Part shown: positions 46,226-56,269 of the stretch, in pieces
Layout: every line of letters starts with the position of its first letter
Position numbering within the stretch: position 1 is the stretch's first letter
Assembly: GCA_020718845.1 (NCBI GenBank)
Contig: DYRG01000001.1
Coordinates: forward strand, 62,001 to 126,000
Direction: 5' to 3'
Length of the DNA: 64,000 nt
Source: Thiomargarita sp.
GTDB taxonomy: Bacteria; Pseudomonadota; Gammaproteobacteria; Beggiatoales; Beggiatoaceae
The notes under the pieces: model-generated
Databases searched by the model: none
What the model was told of the DNA's origin: nothing
Seen by the model: only the letters and a program-made list of their open reading frames with translations
Made by a program: the position numbers and the translations under genes

Positions 46226-47071
46226 TTAATCTAAATCAGGCTTACAAACTTGAGGACAAGGCACTTGAAATAAGCGTCGGTCTTCTAATCTTAAAGCGGT
46301 TAAACATCCCCCCCAAACACAACCACTATCTAATGCATAAACAGGCGATGAAATATACAATCCTAATGCTGCCCAATGTCCAAAAATAATTCTATTTTCG
46401 TTAGATTTTCTTTGAGGATGACTAAACCAAGGAAATCCCTCAATCGCATTTCCTTGCATATTAGTTGGACGTAATTTGTTCTTTGGCATTAAACAACCGT
46501 TTTCATCACAATAACGCAAACGAGTAAAACAAGCTGCAATAAATTGCAAGCGTTTCTTTTCTTTTAATTCATCAGACCATTGATAGTCGACTTTTGCGTA
46601 TAAGTTTTGGAGAAAATCGCGGCATTTTTCTCCCCGAATAACTTTCTCAATTTCTTTTGCGTATTTCTTCGCTTCTTTAAGTGTCCATTGTGGAGGAAGT
46701 CCCGCGTGAATAATCGTAAAACCTAATGCTTTATCATGATGTAAAAAGGGTCGGTTTCTTATCCAGTTAATTAACTCATTTCGATCAGGTGCATCAAAGA
46801 TTTCTTGAAAGGTATCTTTATCTGGATTGAAACGGCTGCTATTTCCAAACGCATTCGCTAATAAATGCAAATCATGATTACCCATTACGGCGATCGCTTG
46901 ATCGCCTAACTCTTTGAAAAATCTCAATATTTCAAGCGAGTGCTCGCCTCTATTTACTAAATCACCAGTTGTCCATATTTTATCTACTGCGGGATCAAAA
47001 TGAATGAGTTCTAATAACCGCTGTAATGGATCATAACAACCGTGAATATCTCCTATTGCATAAGTTGCCAT
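46226..47071 (-). CDS. apaH: Bis(5'-nucleosyl)-tetraphosphatase, symmetrical
   Basis: A 281-residue metallophosphatase. ATYAIGDIHGCYDPLQ, WTTGDLVNRGEHS and VMGNHDLHLLA give the GDxHG, GDxVxRG and GNHD metal-binding motifs. It splits Ap4A into two ADP. The frame extends to 47164 and would overlap the diguanylate cyclase, but MATYAIGDIHG at 47071 is the family's usual start. It lies 20 bases after the diguanylate cyclase gene and before moaB. Confidence 0.93.
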   Translation of the reverse strand: MATYAIGDIHGCYDPLQRLLELIHFDPAVDKIWTTGDLVNRGEHSLEILRFFKELGDQAIAVMGNHDLHLLANAFGNSSRFNPDKDTFQEIFDAPDRNELINWIRNRPFLHHDKALGFTIIHAGLPPQWTLKEAKKYAKEIEKVIRGEKCRDFLQNLYAKVDYQWSDELKEKKRLQFIAACFTRLRYCDENGCLMPKNKLRPTNMQGNAIEGFPWFSHPQRKSNENRIIFGHWAALGLYISSPVYALDSGCVWGGCLTALRLEDRRLFQVPCPQVCKPDLD

Positions 47072-47090
47072 CTTTATTTTTATTTCACCG

Positions 47091-49370
47091 TCAGTCGTTT
47101 TGAGGTAAGTCTGTGTAGAAATAAAATCCGTTGCGACCTTGTTCTTTAATTTTGTACATCGCAATATCGGCTTTTTTCAGTAGTGTTGTAATATCTTTTC
47201 CATCATTTGGATAAACCACAATGCCAATTGATCCAGAAATATGCACTTCTCCGAGTTTTAATTGAAATGTTTGATTTAATCCATCAAGGATTTGCTGGGC
47301 GATTTTCTTAGCAATCTCAGGAGTATTCATTTCGGGTAAAATGACTGTAAATTCATCACCACCCATTCGAGCAACTGTATCACCTTTTCTTATCGATTTG
47401 CTCAACCGTTGGGTGACTTGAATTAACAACTCATCGCCCGCATCGTGTCCTAAGGTATCATTGACTTGTTTGAAATGGTCTAAATCAATGAACATTAGTG
47501 CTGCTAAAGTTTTATGTGTATTTGCATGAGAAATCGCTTGTGCTAATCGTTGATGAAATAAATGACGATTTGGCAATTGTGTAAGCGCATCAAAGTTTGC
47601 TTGTTTCCACACTTGATATTCAGTTTGTTTGCGTTTTGTAATGTCGCTTAATAGAGCAACATATTGAGTTGAAATCCCGTGCGCATTTTGAACAACATTT
47701 AAGGATAACCATGCAGGAAATGCTTGACCATTTTGTCGTCGGTTCATCACTTCACCTTGCCAACTTCCTTTTTGTTCTAAATGCGTGGAAATCTTTTTGA
47801 AAAAATCAGGATGTTGCTTTGGTGATGTTAAAATATTTAAGGGCTGTTTTGTAATACTTTCTTTATCAAACCCTGTAATTTTACAAAAGGCGGGATTAAC
47901 GGTTTCAATCTTACCTTCTAAATCAATGACAAAAATGCCTTCGGCGGTATTTTCAAATACGGCGGCGGTAATTAATAAATCATTATAAATTTGTTTCAAT
48001 TCCTCGGCGCGTTCGTCGGCGGTTTTCTTTAAATCAGAATGATAGTTTTTAATCTTATCTTTGGTTTCTCTCAAACTCGTAATATCACTAATTGCGGTAT
48101 ATAATCCAATCGGTCGTCCTTGCGCATCACGTTTGTAATGCCATTCGACTCGAATTTCGCCTATTTTACCATCTTTTCTTATAATATTGTAAGCATCATT
48201 TGAAAGCCGTTCGGGCGGGTTTTTATTAATCGTATTGAATAGCTCTATAATTAAGTTTTTTTGCTCACTATCGGCAACCATTTCTAAAATAGATTTACCG
48301 ATTAATTCGCCCGAATTATAACGTCGAATGTGATGAGCGGCGGTATTTGCAAAAATAATTGTCCCTTCTAAAGAAAGTTCTTCAAAACCATACGGGACAT
48401 TTTCTACCAAATTACGATATTTATTTTCATCTAATTGGATACGATTTTTTTCATTAAAAAGTTGAGAAATTTTGCGTTTAAATTTAATTTTTGTTAAAAC
48501 ATACACAATGATAATCAAAAAGATTAAAAGAAAGCCCCCGATGACTAAAATAAAGGGCAACCATTGTTTAATTTCTCTTTTAATTTCAGAGGGATGAATA
48601 TGAAAAAAAGAAGTTCCTAGATTAGTTGACAGCCATTGATTTTGTAATCGTTGATAGGTGCTTGCGGGGTCTTTGTGGGCTTTTTCAAGGTATTGGTCGA
48701 GTTTCTCTAATAACTGAGCATTTTTTCCTTTGAGAATTGCTGCTTTTATTTCAACAATATCAAAAACTAAAGGGGTTCTCCACAAATAATCAGTTTCGAT
48801 ATCTTGTTGAATATTATTTGTAACGCCTGCGTCGACTTCTAAATTAGCGATTGCGTCAAATACTTTTTGATAAGAATCGTAGAGATTAAAAATGCAATTA
48901 ATTTTGAATTGTGTACAAATATTTTTTAAACCGATTGCATGGGGATCATCTTTTTTGATGGCGATGTTACGATTATGCAAATCAAAAATTGTATGAATAG
49001 GGATGCCTTGTGTTCCGTGGACATACATAACTCCCCATATATTATTCAAATGTTGTTTTGAAAATTCTAAATAACGATTTAAGTCGGGGGTTTGCTCTAA
49101 TCCTAGCACTATTTCAAATTCATTTGATTCGAGCTTGGATTGAATTTCTTCAGGTTTGATCGCGCTATAAGAAATCTTGAGTTTTTCTTGTTGTTTGAAA
49201 TCTTCCAATAATGCAACGTAAAATCCCGAAACATAACCCGCTTTATCAACAAAAAAAAGTGACGGCTGTGAAACAATCCCAATTTTAATAATTTGAGAAT
49301 CGGCAGCGCAAAGAAATGGAGATAATCCCATTATGCAGCTGATTAAATAGATAAACTTTAATATTTTCAT
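47091..49370 (-). CDS. Diguanylate cyclase with solute-binding-type sensor and two PAS domains
   Basis: A 759-residue membrane protein. After a signal peptide (ISCIMGLSPFLCA) comes a family 3 solute-binding domain (about 25-255), one membrane helix (about 270-295), two PAS domains (about 315-435 and 470-590), and a GGDEF domain. The active site reads RMGGDEF near residue 675, preceded by RKGD, the RxxD product-inhibition site five residues upstream. No EAL domain follows. It should make cyclic di-GMP in response to an amino-acid-like or other small periplasmic ligand. It lies upstream of apaH on the same strand. Confidence 0.92.
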   Translation of the reverse strand: MKILKFIYLISCIMGLSPFLCAADSQIIKIGIVSQPSLFFVDKAGYVSGFYVALLEDFKQQEKLKISYSAIKPEEIQSKLESNEFEIVLGLEQTPDLNRYLEFSKQHLNNIWGVMYVHGTQGIPIHTIFDLHNRNIAIKKDDPHAIGLKNICTQFKINCIFNLYDSYQKVFDAIANLEVDAGVTNNIQQDIETDYLWRTPLVFDIVEIKAAILKGKNAQLLEKLDQYLEKAHKDPASTYQRLQNQWLSTNLGTSFFHIHPSEIKREIKQWLPFILVIGGFLLIFLIIIVYVLTKIKFKRKISQLFNEKNRIQLDENKYRNLVENVPYGFEELSLEGTIIFANTAAHHIRRYNSGELIGKSILEMVADSEQKNLIIELFNTINKNPPERLSNDAYNIIRKDGKIGEIRVEWHYKRDAQGRPIGLYTAISDITSLRETKDKIKNYHSDLKKTADERAEELKQIYNDLLITAAVFENTAEGIFVIDLEGKIETVNPAFCKITGFDKESITKQPLNILTSPKQHPDFFKKISTHLEQKGSWQGEVMNRRQNGQAFPAWLSLNVVQNAHGISTQYVALLSDITKRKQTEYQVWKQANFDALTQLPNRHLFHQRLAQAISHANTHKTLAALMFIDLDHFKQVNDTLGHDAGDELLIQVTQRLSKSIRKGDTVARMGGDEFTVILPEMNTPEIAKKIAQQILDGLNQTFQLKLGEVHISGSIGIVVYPNDGKDITTLLKKADIAMYKIKEQGRNGFYFYTDLPQND

Positions 49371-49440
49371 TGTGTTAACCCAATGCCATCGTCAGAGATA
49401 TTTATCAAAGGTCTGTCCATTATAATGCGAAGTTTTCTAG

Positions 49441-50784
<1,344 letters not shown>

Positions 50785-50790
50785 AAAGAG

Positions 50791-51414
50791 ATGCTAAAAA
50801 TAGCTTTATCAAAAGGTAGAATTTTAGAAGAAACTTTACCCTTACTTGCTCACGCGGGGATTATTCCTGTCGATGATCCAAACAAATCTAGGAAATTGAT
50901 TTTAGACACTAATTTGGACGATGTAAAGTTAGTGATCATTAGAGCTGCTGACGTTCCAACGTATGTCGAATATGGCGCGGCAGATGTAGGAATTTCGGGT
51001 AAAGATGTGCTAATGGAACACGATAGCAGCGAATTGTATGAACCCTTAGATTTAAAGATTGCAAAATGTCGTTTGATGGTGGCGGGAAAAGTGAATGAAC
51101 AACTCCCGACACATCGGCGTTTGAGAATTGCGACTAAGTTTGTGAAAATTACTCAACGATTTTTTGCTCAACAAGCGCAACAGGTTGAAATCATTAAATT
51201 ATATGGATCGATGGAATTAGCGCCGTTGGTGGGTTTGGCGGATCAAATTGTCGACGTGGTCGATACGGGAAATACCTTACGCGCCAATGGGTTAGAACCG
51301 AAAGCCCACATTGCGGACATTAGTTCTCGTTTAGTGGTGAATAAAGCCGCTTTCAAAACCAATCACGCTAAAATTCAGCAATTAATTCAAAAACTTGCCG
51401 AAGCGGTTCGTTAA
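50791..51414 (+). CDS. hisG: ATP phosphoribosyltransferase, short form
   Basis: A 207-residue His[20 protein letters not shown] at the N-terminus, [17 protein letters not shown] near residue 55, and the PRPP-binding [18 protein letters not shown] near residue 150 are present. The regulatory C-terminal ACT-like domain is absent, as in all short forms, which need HisZ to be active; hisZ is not in the window. It makes the first histidine intermediate from ATP and PRPP. It follows murA after six bases and ends at a strong terminator. Confidence 0.95.
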   Translation: MLKIALSKGRILEETLPLLAHAGIIPVDDPNKSRKLILDTNLDDVKLVIIRAADVPTYVEYGAADVGISGKDVLMEHDSSELYEPLDLKIAKCRLMVAGKVNEQLPTHRRLRIATKFVKITQRFFAQQAQQVEIIKLYGSMELAPLVGLADQIVDVVDTGNTLRANGLEPKAHIADISSRLVVNKAAFKTNHAKIQQLIQKLAEAVR

Positions 51415-51420
51415 ATATTC

Positions 51421-51449
51421 GAGAGAAACTTCGCCGTTTCTCTCTTTTT
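51421..51449 (+). terminator. Terminator of murA-hisG
   Basis: GAGAGAAAC pairs with GTTTCTCTC around a six-base loop and is followed by TTTTT. Confidence 0.9.
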
Positions 51450-51496
51450 CACAAAATCCATATTTGTTGAATTTACAGCGTTTTATTTTAAATAAT

Positions 51497-51758
51497 ATGC
51501 CACTTAATTATTTGAATTAAATGGCATTTTTTAAAATTAACGTTGAAGTTTCTTTTCTAAATAGTGGATGTTTGCACCACCATTTTTGAAACCTACGTCG
51601 CGGACTAACATTTGATGTAAAGGAACGTTGGTTTTAATACCCTCAATCACGATTTCATCTAATGCCATGCTCATTTTTGCAATCGCCATTTCTCGATTGT
51701 CTGCGAAAGCAATTAATTTCCCAATCATCGAATCATAATACGGAGGAACTTTGTAATC
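51497..51758 (-). repeat. Far copy of direct repeat (3' end of accC with its terminator)
   Basis: These 262 bases match 53570-53832. They include the downstream hairpin (ATGCCA ... TGGCAT) and the last 70 or so codons of accC. The stop-distal 110 bases (51649-51758) are identical; the stop-proximal coding part differs at seven positions (51546, 51588, 51608, 51621, 51639, 51642, 51648), all synonymous. Homology ends at GTAATC, where cassette sequence starts. Confidence 0.93.
51537..51757 (-). pseudogene. accC: Truncated accC (C-terminal fragment)
   Basis: About 73 codons with the same protein sequence as the end of the intact biotin carboxylase (from DYKVPPYYD to the end KKLQR). A stop codon precedes the fragment at the junction and there is no start signal. 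It is the displaced gene end left by cassette insertion, not a gene. Confidence 0.9.
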
Positions 51759-51774
51759 TCAATGAGTGTGCTTT

Positions 51775-52827
51775 TTAAACATCTAAAGATGCTTTAAGTT
51801 CTTTTAAAGAATATCGTCTGCTCTTTTTAGCTTTAGGCGATAATAGCATAATAATTTCATCTCCATCTTTAGATTTTCTATTAAAACTAATCTCTTTAAT
51901 TATATTAGAATTTTTGTCTTCTATTACATATCTTGGATCAAGCATATCTGGATCACCTTTTTTAGGTTCTTGAGCAATTTTACCACTCAGACCAAATTTA
52001 ATATAAAGTTTTAATTGAGAATATTCTAGTTTTTCCATATCTTCTATATTTTTTATTAAAGAAGATGGCTTTATTCTTCCCAAATTAATATTTCCATTAT
52101 CTTGTACAGGATAAAAAATTTTTAGGTATTTCTCAAAAATAATATCCAATTTCTCATTTTCAGGATGCTTAGGCATTAATCTTTTTGCTTCAATATAAAA
52201 TGGTAATGCTTCTTCTAAATCACTGCATTCAATAAAAATAAGTATAGCTAAATGTCTTAGATTACTAGCCTTGTTTTCATAATTATTGCTGGTAATGCTA
52301 ATTTGTAATAAACGATTAAAAATTTCTTTAGCTTTTCCTATGTTATTATTTTTTAATGCAACAAACGCTTCATTTAGCTCATTTTTAGAAATAAGTGGAT
52401 TAGAAATATTATGAAGTACGTCAAAAGCATTAGTTAAAACTTCCTTGAGCACATCAATTTGATTATTTTGTAAATCTAGTTTTTCTTGCAAATTTAAATT
52501 ATCCACAATCTTATTAGAAGATAATTTATTTTGAGAATGTATTTTTTGGTTGTGTTGTTTAGAAAGAAAGGCTATTATCACTAATAAAAGTGTAATTACT
52601 CCCATAACAATTAAGTAAACGGGGTTTGTTTGAAATGCGGATGCAATAAGAAAACCCATTACAGCAAAAAAAGCTATAAATTGAATAGGATCCTTTAATA
52701 TCTTGGATATAGTTTCAATTTTTGATATTAAGGTTTGTAACCAATTTTCCATGTTTTTTATCCCTTTTTTAAAAACAACATCATGAACTAATGTGGAAAG
52801 TGTATATAAAATTTTATCAATATCCAT
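51775..52827 (-). CDS. Membrane protein with TPR-like region, cassette cargo
   Basis: A 350-residue protein of unknown function. A short N-terminal helix region is followed by two adjacent membrane helices (about residues 47-88), a coiled-coil linker, a TPR-like helical repeat region (about 145-225: NELNEAFVALKNNNIGKAKEIFNRLL and LEEALPFYIEAKRLMPKHP), and a basic C-terminal domain. GAGGAAG lies ahead of the ATG. The stop is 16 bases from the repeat junction. It is strongly AT-rich compared with accBC. It resembles the TPR protein at 14264 in layout (membrane anchor plus TPR) but not in sequence. It may be an effector or sensor of the cassette. Confidence 0.65.
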   Translation of the reverse strand: MDIDKILYTLSTLVHDVVFKKGIKNMENWLQTLISKIETISKILKDPIQFIAFFAVMGFLIASAFQTNPVYLIVMGVITLLLVIIAFLSKQHNQKIHSQNKLSSNKIVDNLNLQEKLDLQNNQIDVLKEVLTNAFDVLHNISNPLISKNELNEAFVALKNNNIGKAKEIFNRLLQISITSNNYENKASNLRHLAILIFIECSDLEEALPFYIEAKRLMPKHPENEKLDIIFEKYLKIFYPVQDNGNINLGRIKPSSLIKNIEDMEKLEYSQLKLYIKFGLSGKIAQEPKKGDPDMLDPRYVIEDKNSNIIKEISFNRKSKDGDEIIMLLSPKAKKSRRYSLKELKASLDV

Positions 52828-52919
52828 AACTTCCTCTTATTATTCTAGTATTTTTGCAGTTATTTTTGTAATTCTTGCATTAGTTTATTCCAAAATAACT
52901 ACCAAACTATTTTTAGTCC

Positions 52920-53297
52920 TTACTCTTGATAATTTTCAAATTGATTATCTTTCGAAATAAAAATTAAATGATGTGAAATTGCTTGCCAAATCAACATTCT
53001 ATCAAATGGGTCTTTGTGTAATAATTTAGGTAATTGGTAAAAAAGAGCTGCTTCTTCAATGGATAAAGCTATTGTTTTTAAACCCATTTTATAAGCAGTT
53101 TGTATTAATTTTTCTGGAGTACAAGTTAATTCTAATTTTCCACTTGCATATTTAAGAGAGATTTCCCAAAATGTAATACTACTTACATAGATAGTATTAT
53201 GTGGATTTTTTAAAATAGCCATTGTTTTTTCTCCTAATTTTTCAGGTTCAAATATAGCCCATAAAAAACTATGAGTATCCAATAAATATTCATTCAT
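52920..53297 (-). CDS. PIN-domain ribonuclease toxin (VapC-like)
   Basis: A 125-residue PIN protein. YLLDTHSFLWA gives the first catalytic Asp, SSITFWEISLKYASGKLEL the Glu, and HKDPFDRMLIWQA the third and fourth acids; the order and WEIS motif are those of the PIN_Sll0205 subgroup. It would cleave RNA in a magnesium-dependent way. The start overlaps the antitoxin stop (ATGA), as usual for these pairs. It is AT-rich cassette cargo with the TPR protein downstream. Confidence 0.88.
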   Translation of the reverse strand: MNEYLLDTHSFLWAIFEPEKLGEKTMAILKNPHNTIYVSSITFWEISLKYASGKLELTCTPEKLIQTAYKMGLKTIALSIEEAALFYQLPKLLHKDPFDRMLIWQAISHHLIFISKDNQFENYQE

Positions 53298-53548
53298 AAC
53301 TGAAAAAACTCTTCATCGGTAATTTTAAAATCTTCTTTAATTACACATTTGTCAGTTTTTTTTAATAAACCTAATGGTCTATTATCTTCAATTTCTAGTT
53401 TTCCTCGTAAAGAAAGTAATTCTTCTCGTTGCTTATAACGAATATATTCTTGAATTGCTTGAAAAATTGCCTCTTTATTAGTTTTGGCTTGTGTGTAAGA
53501 TAATAAATCTTCTAATAATGGCGTTTCTATCGTAATAGTTGTTTTCAT
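53294..53548 (-). CDS. VapB-family antitoxin
   Basis: An 84-residue protein with an N-terminal ribbon-helix-helix-like region (MKTTITIETPLLEDLLSYTQ) and a basic helix ending in EELLSLRGKLE, which is typical of the DUF2191-like VapB group. The acidic C-terminal tail (DFKITDEEFFQL) probably binds the toxin. VapB of this group normally partners with RKTIDCLIA-type PIN proteins, not with the Sll0205-type one found here. It is the first gene of the cassette operon; a ribosome site AGAGGAT lies before the ATG. Confidence 0.78.
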   Translation of the reverse strand: MKTTITIETPLLEDLLSYTQAKTNKEAIFQAIQEYIRYKQREELLSLRGKLEIEDNRPLGLLKKTDKCVIKEDFKITDEEFFQL

Positions 53549-53569
53549 TTATTTTAATCCTCTTTTGAA

Positions 53570-53832
53570 ATGCCATTTAACCATTTAAATTAAATGACAT
53601 TTTTTAAAAATTAACGTTGGAGTTTCTTTTCTAAATAGTGGATGTTTGCACCACCATTTTTAAAACCTACGTCGCGGACTAGCATTTGATGTAAGGGAAC
53701 GTTGGTTTTAATGCCTTCAATTACGATTTCATCTAATGCCATGCTCATTTTTGCAATCGCCATTTCTCGATTGTCTGCGAAAGCAATTAATTTCCCAATC
53801 ATCGAATCATAATACGGAGGAACTTTGTAATC
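53570..53832 (-). repeat. Near copy of direct repeat (3' end of intact accC with terminator)
   Basis: The 263-base partner of 51497-51758. It forms the end of the functional accC gene plus a hairpin of the same type (ATGCCATTTAA pairing with TTAAATGACAT, then a T run read from the plus side), so the gene has kept a complete end after insertion. Confidence 0.93.
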
Positions 53833-54951
53833 CGCGTAAATATGGGTATCGACACGAATTCCTAAACCACCTGGTGGATGATAACGGGTAATTAATCCAG
53901 GTGAAGGCGTGAAATTATGCGGGTCTTCGGCATTGATCCGACATTCAATCGCGTGTCCACGAATGTGAATATCTTTCTGTTGAAATGAGAGTTTCTCTCC
54001 TGATGCAATCAACAGTTGCTCTCGCACAATATCAATTCCTGTTATCATTTCTGTGACAGGATGCTCGACTTGCAAACGGGTGTTCATTTCAATGAAATAA
54101 AATTCATTATTTTCATATAAAAATTCAAATGTGCCCGCGCCTCGATACCCTAATTTACGACAGGCTTCCGCGCATTGTTCGCCAATTTTTTGGCGTAATT
54201 GTTTGCTTAAACCAGGTGCGGGGGCTTCTTCGATGACTTTTTGGTGGCGACGCTGCATCGAACAATCCCGTTCGCCCAAATATACCGCGTTGCCGTGACT
54301 GTCCGCTAACACTTGGATTTCGATATGTCTCGGATTTTCAAGGTATTTTTCCATGTACACCATGTCGTTTCCAAACGCAGTTGCGGCTTCGGCTTTGGTT
54401 AAGGCAATCGCGTTGCCCAATGCTGCTTCCGAATGCACCACTCGCATTCCACGCCCGCCGCCGCCGCCCGCCGCTTTGATAATCACGGGATAACCAATGC
54501 CTTTCGCTAAACGGATGTTTTCCTCGATTTCATCGCCGAGCGGTCCGTCCGAACCAGGCACACAAGGCACGCCAGCCGCTTTCATTGATTGAATCGCGGA
54601 AACCTTGTCGCCCATCAAACGAATCGTGTCGGCGCGCGGTCCGATGAAAATAAAGCCGCTTTTTTCAACTTGTTCGGCGAAATCCGCGTTTTCTGATAAA
54701 AATCCGTAACCTGGGTGAATCGCAACCGCGTCGGTGACTTCGGCGGCACTGATCACCGCTGGAATGTTCAAATAGCTTTCTTTGGAAGGGGGCGGTCCGA
54801 TACACACGGTTTCGTCGGCTAAACGGACGTGTTTTAAATCTCGATCCGCCGTCGAATGCACCGCGACGGTTTTGATGCCCATTTCCCGACACGCCCGTAA
54901 AATGCGCAGCGCGATTTCCCCACGATTCGCAATGACAACTTTCGTGATCAT
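53611..54951 (-). CDS. accC: Acetyl-CoA carboxylase, biotin carboxylase subunit
   Basis: A 446-residue Acc[20 protein letters not shown] opens it, [14 protein letters not shown] near residue 75 and [12 protein letters not shown] near residue 160 bind ATP, and [20 protein letters not shown] near 290 is the catalytic biotin-carboxylase signature. It carboxylates biotin on AccB for fatty-acid synthesis. ATG codons also exist at 54957 and 54963 (the latter overlaps the accB stop as ATGA); the family start favours 54951. Its C-terminal 70 codons are duplicated beyond the TA cassette downstream. Confidence 0.95.
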   Translation of the reverse strand: MITKVVIANRGEIALRILRACREMGIKTVAVHSTADRDLKHVRLADETVCIGPPPSKESYLNIPAVISAAEVTDAVAIHPGYGFLSENADFAEQVEKSGFIFIGPRADTIRLMGDKVSAIQSMKAAGVPCVPGSDGPLGDEIEENIRLAKGIGYPVIIKAAGGGGGRGMRVVHSEAALGNAIALTKAEAATAFGNDMVYMEKYLENPRHIEIQVLADSHGNAVYLGERDCSMQRRHQKVIEEAPAPGLSKQLRQKIGEQCAEACRKLGYRGAGTFEFLYENNEFYFIEMNTRLQVEHPVTEMITGIDIVREQLLIASGEKLSFQQKDIHIRGHAIECRINAEDPHNFTPSPGLITRYHPPGGLGIRVDTHIYADYKVPPYYDSMIGKLIAFADNREMAIAKMSMALDEIVIEGIKTNVPLHQMLVRDVGFKNGGANIHYLEKKLQR

Positions 54952-54959
54952 AGTCATAG

Positions 54960-55415
54960 TCATTGAATCACGAACAAAGGTTGATCGTATTCGACGGGTG
55001 ATCCGTTTTCCGCCAACACTTTGATTACCATGCCGCTTTTGTCCGCGACGATTTGGTTGAGGATTTTCATGGCTTCGATGATGCACAGGGTATCACCTTC
55101 TTTAACATTTTGATTCTCCTCAATAAATGGCTTACTGGTTGGCGTGGCGGCGCGATAAAAAGTCCCAACCATTGGCGCTTTCACGACATGACCTTTGTAA
55201 TCTTCTTTGGCGGGAGGGGCATCGACGGGTGGAGGCAAACTCGCCATCGGTTGCGCATACATTTGTTGTGGCGGATAAGGCATTGAATAGGTTGGTGTTT
55301 GCGCGCTGCTGTAACGATTGATCCGCACGCTTTCTTCGCCTTCTTTGATTTCGATTTCTGCGATCCCAGAGCTTTCGACCAAATCGATCAGTTTTTTAAT
55401 TTTACGAATGTCCAT
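54960..55415 (-). CDS. accB: Biotin carboxyl carrier protein
   Basis: A 151-residue AccB. An N-terminal [22 protein letters not shown] segment, a Pro/Ala/Met/Gln-rich linker (about 40-75) and a C-terminal biotinyl domain from [10 protein letters not shown]. The biotin-accepting Lys is in [12 protein letters not shown] near residue 117 (Ile in place of the common Met after the Lys). It carries carboxybiotin between AccC and the carboxyltransferase. The ATG at 55415 is preferred to the frame start at 55466, which overlaps aroQ. aroQ-accB-accC is a classical operon. Confidence 0.95.
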   Translation of the reverse strand: MDIRKIKKLIDLVESSGIAEIEIKEGEESVRINRYSSAQTPTYSMPYPPQQMYAQPMASLPPPVDAPPAKEDYKGHVVKAPMVGTFYRAATPTSKPFIEENQNVKEGDTLCIIEAMKILNQIVADKSGMVIKVLAENGSPVEYDQPLFVIQ

Positions 55416-55416
55416 G

Positions 55417-55857
55417 TTAATTCCGATGAGATAAAAATGAGAGTGCCGCCTGCACAGCCAATTCATAACCCATTGATCCCAAACCCGTAATTACGCCTTG
55501 CGCAATATCCGAGAAATAAGAATGATGGCGAAAAGGCTCGCGGGCGTACACGTTCGACAAGTGCACTTCAATGAAAGGAATCCCCACCGCCAACAACGCA
55601 TCGCGTAAAGCTACGCTGGTATGTGTAAAAGCGGCTGGATTAAAGATAATAAAATCAATGGTTTGTGTGCGAGCGGCATGAATTTTTTCAATCAAAATGA
55701 ATTCGGCATTGCTCTGAAAACATTCTAATTCATGACCTTGGGTTAATTGTTGTAAGCGTTGCTTAATATCGTGCAACGTGACGCGCCCATAATGCGTCGG
55801 TTCGCGCAACCCCAACAAATTGAGGTTCGGTCCGTGTAAAACCAACAGTTTAGACAT
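55417..55857 (-). CDS. aroQ: 3-dehydroquinate dehydratase, type II
   Basis: A 146-residue Aro[22 protein letters not shown] contains the catalytic Tyr near residue 23 and the flexible lid Arg; [17 protein letters not shown] near 75 and [17 protein letters not shown] near 100 give the Asn/His substrate contacts. It dehydrates 3-dehydroquinate in the shikimate route. It is the first gene of aroQ-accB-accC, with one base between its stop and the accB start region. Confidence 0.95.
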   Translation of the reverse strand: MSKLLVLHGPNLNLLGLREPTHYGRVTLHDIKQRLQQLTQGHELECFQSNAEFILIEKIHAARTQTIDFIIFNPAAFTHTSVALRDALLAVGIPFIEVHLSNVYAREPFRHHSYFSDIAQGVITGLGSMGYELAVQAALSFLSHRN

Positions 55858-56200
55858 CTTTATGCTCGAAAAAACAAAATCCTGTCGCTATTTTAACAAA
55901 CTTTACGCCTTCCCTCGTTTTTTACGCATTTACCCATGTCAATTGAGAGGTCAATATTCGTTCATCGATAATTAAAGAAAATCCTTATGATATTAGTTCT
56001 AAGTTTCATAAATTATCTTATGGAAAATCAATTATGAAAAATTATACAAATATTCCCGTTAATGTAATGAAAGTTTCTCTGATTTTATTTTAAAATGTTC
56101 TGCCCCGATGACTATTGCAATTCAAAGAGATTGAGTCTGGAAAAACCAGTATAGCGTTATTTTTTATCATTCAATTATGATCAGTATTAACAAAAACATA
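55858..56200. other. AT-rich intergenic region
   Basis: About 340 bases between the divergent aroQ and the secreted-protein gene. A few very short frames occur, none resembling a known protein or relic. It must hold the aroQ promoter on the minus side. Confidence 0.5.
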
Positions 56201-56228
56201 TTTACAAGAGAAAATTATTCTGTATATT
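56201..56228 (+). promoter_or_regulatory. Candidate promoter of the secreted helical-protein gene
   Basis: TTTACA (56201-56206) and TATATT (56223-56228) lie 16 bases apart, about 40 bases before the ATG. Confidence 0.5.
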
Positions 56229-56269
56229 AGAATCATTTTTTTACACTGTGAACATTGGAGAAATATTTT

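Noticed and set aside
50791-51414. hisG truncated by the downstream insertion
   Set aside because: The 207-residue length and ending are those of normal short-form HisG, and a proper terminator follows before the repeat.
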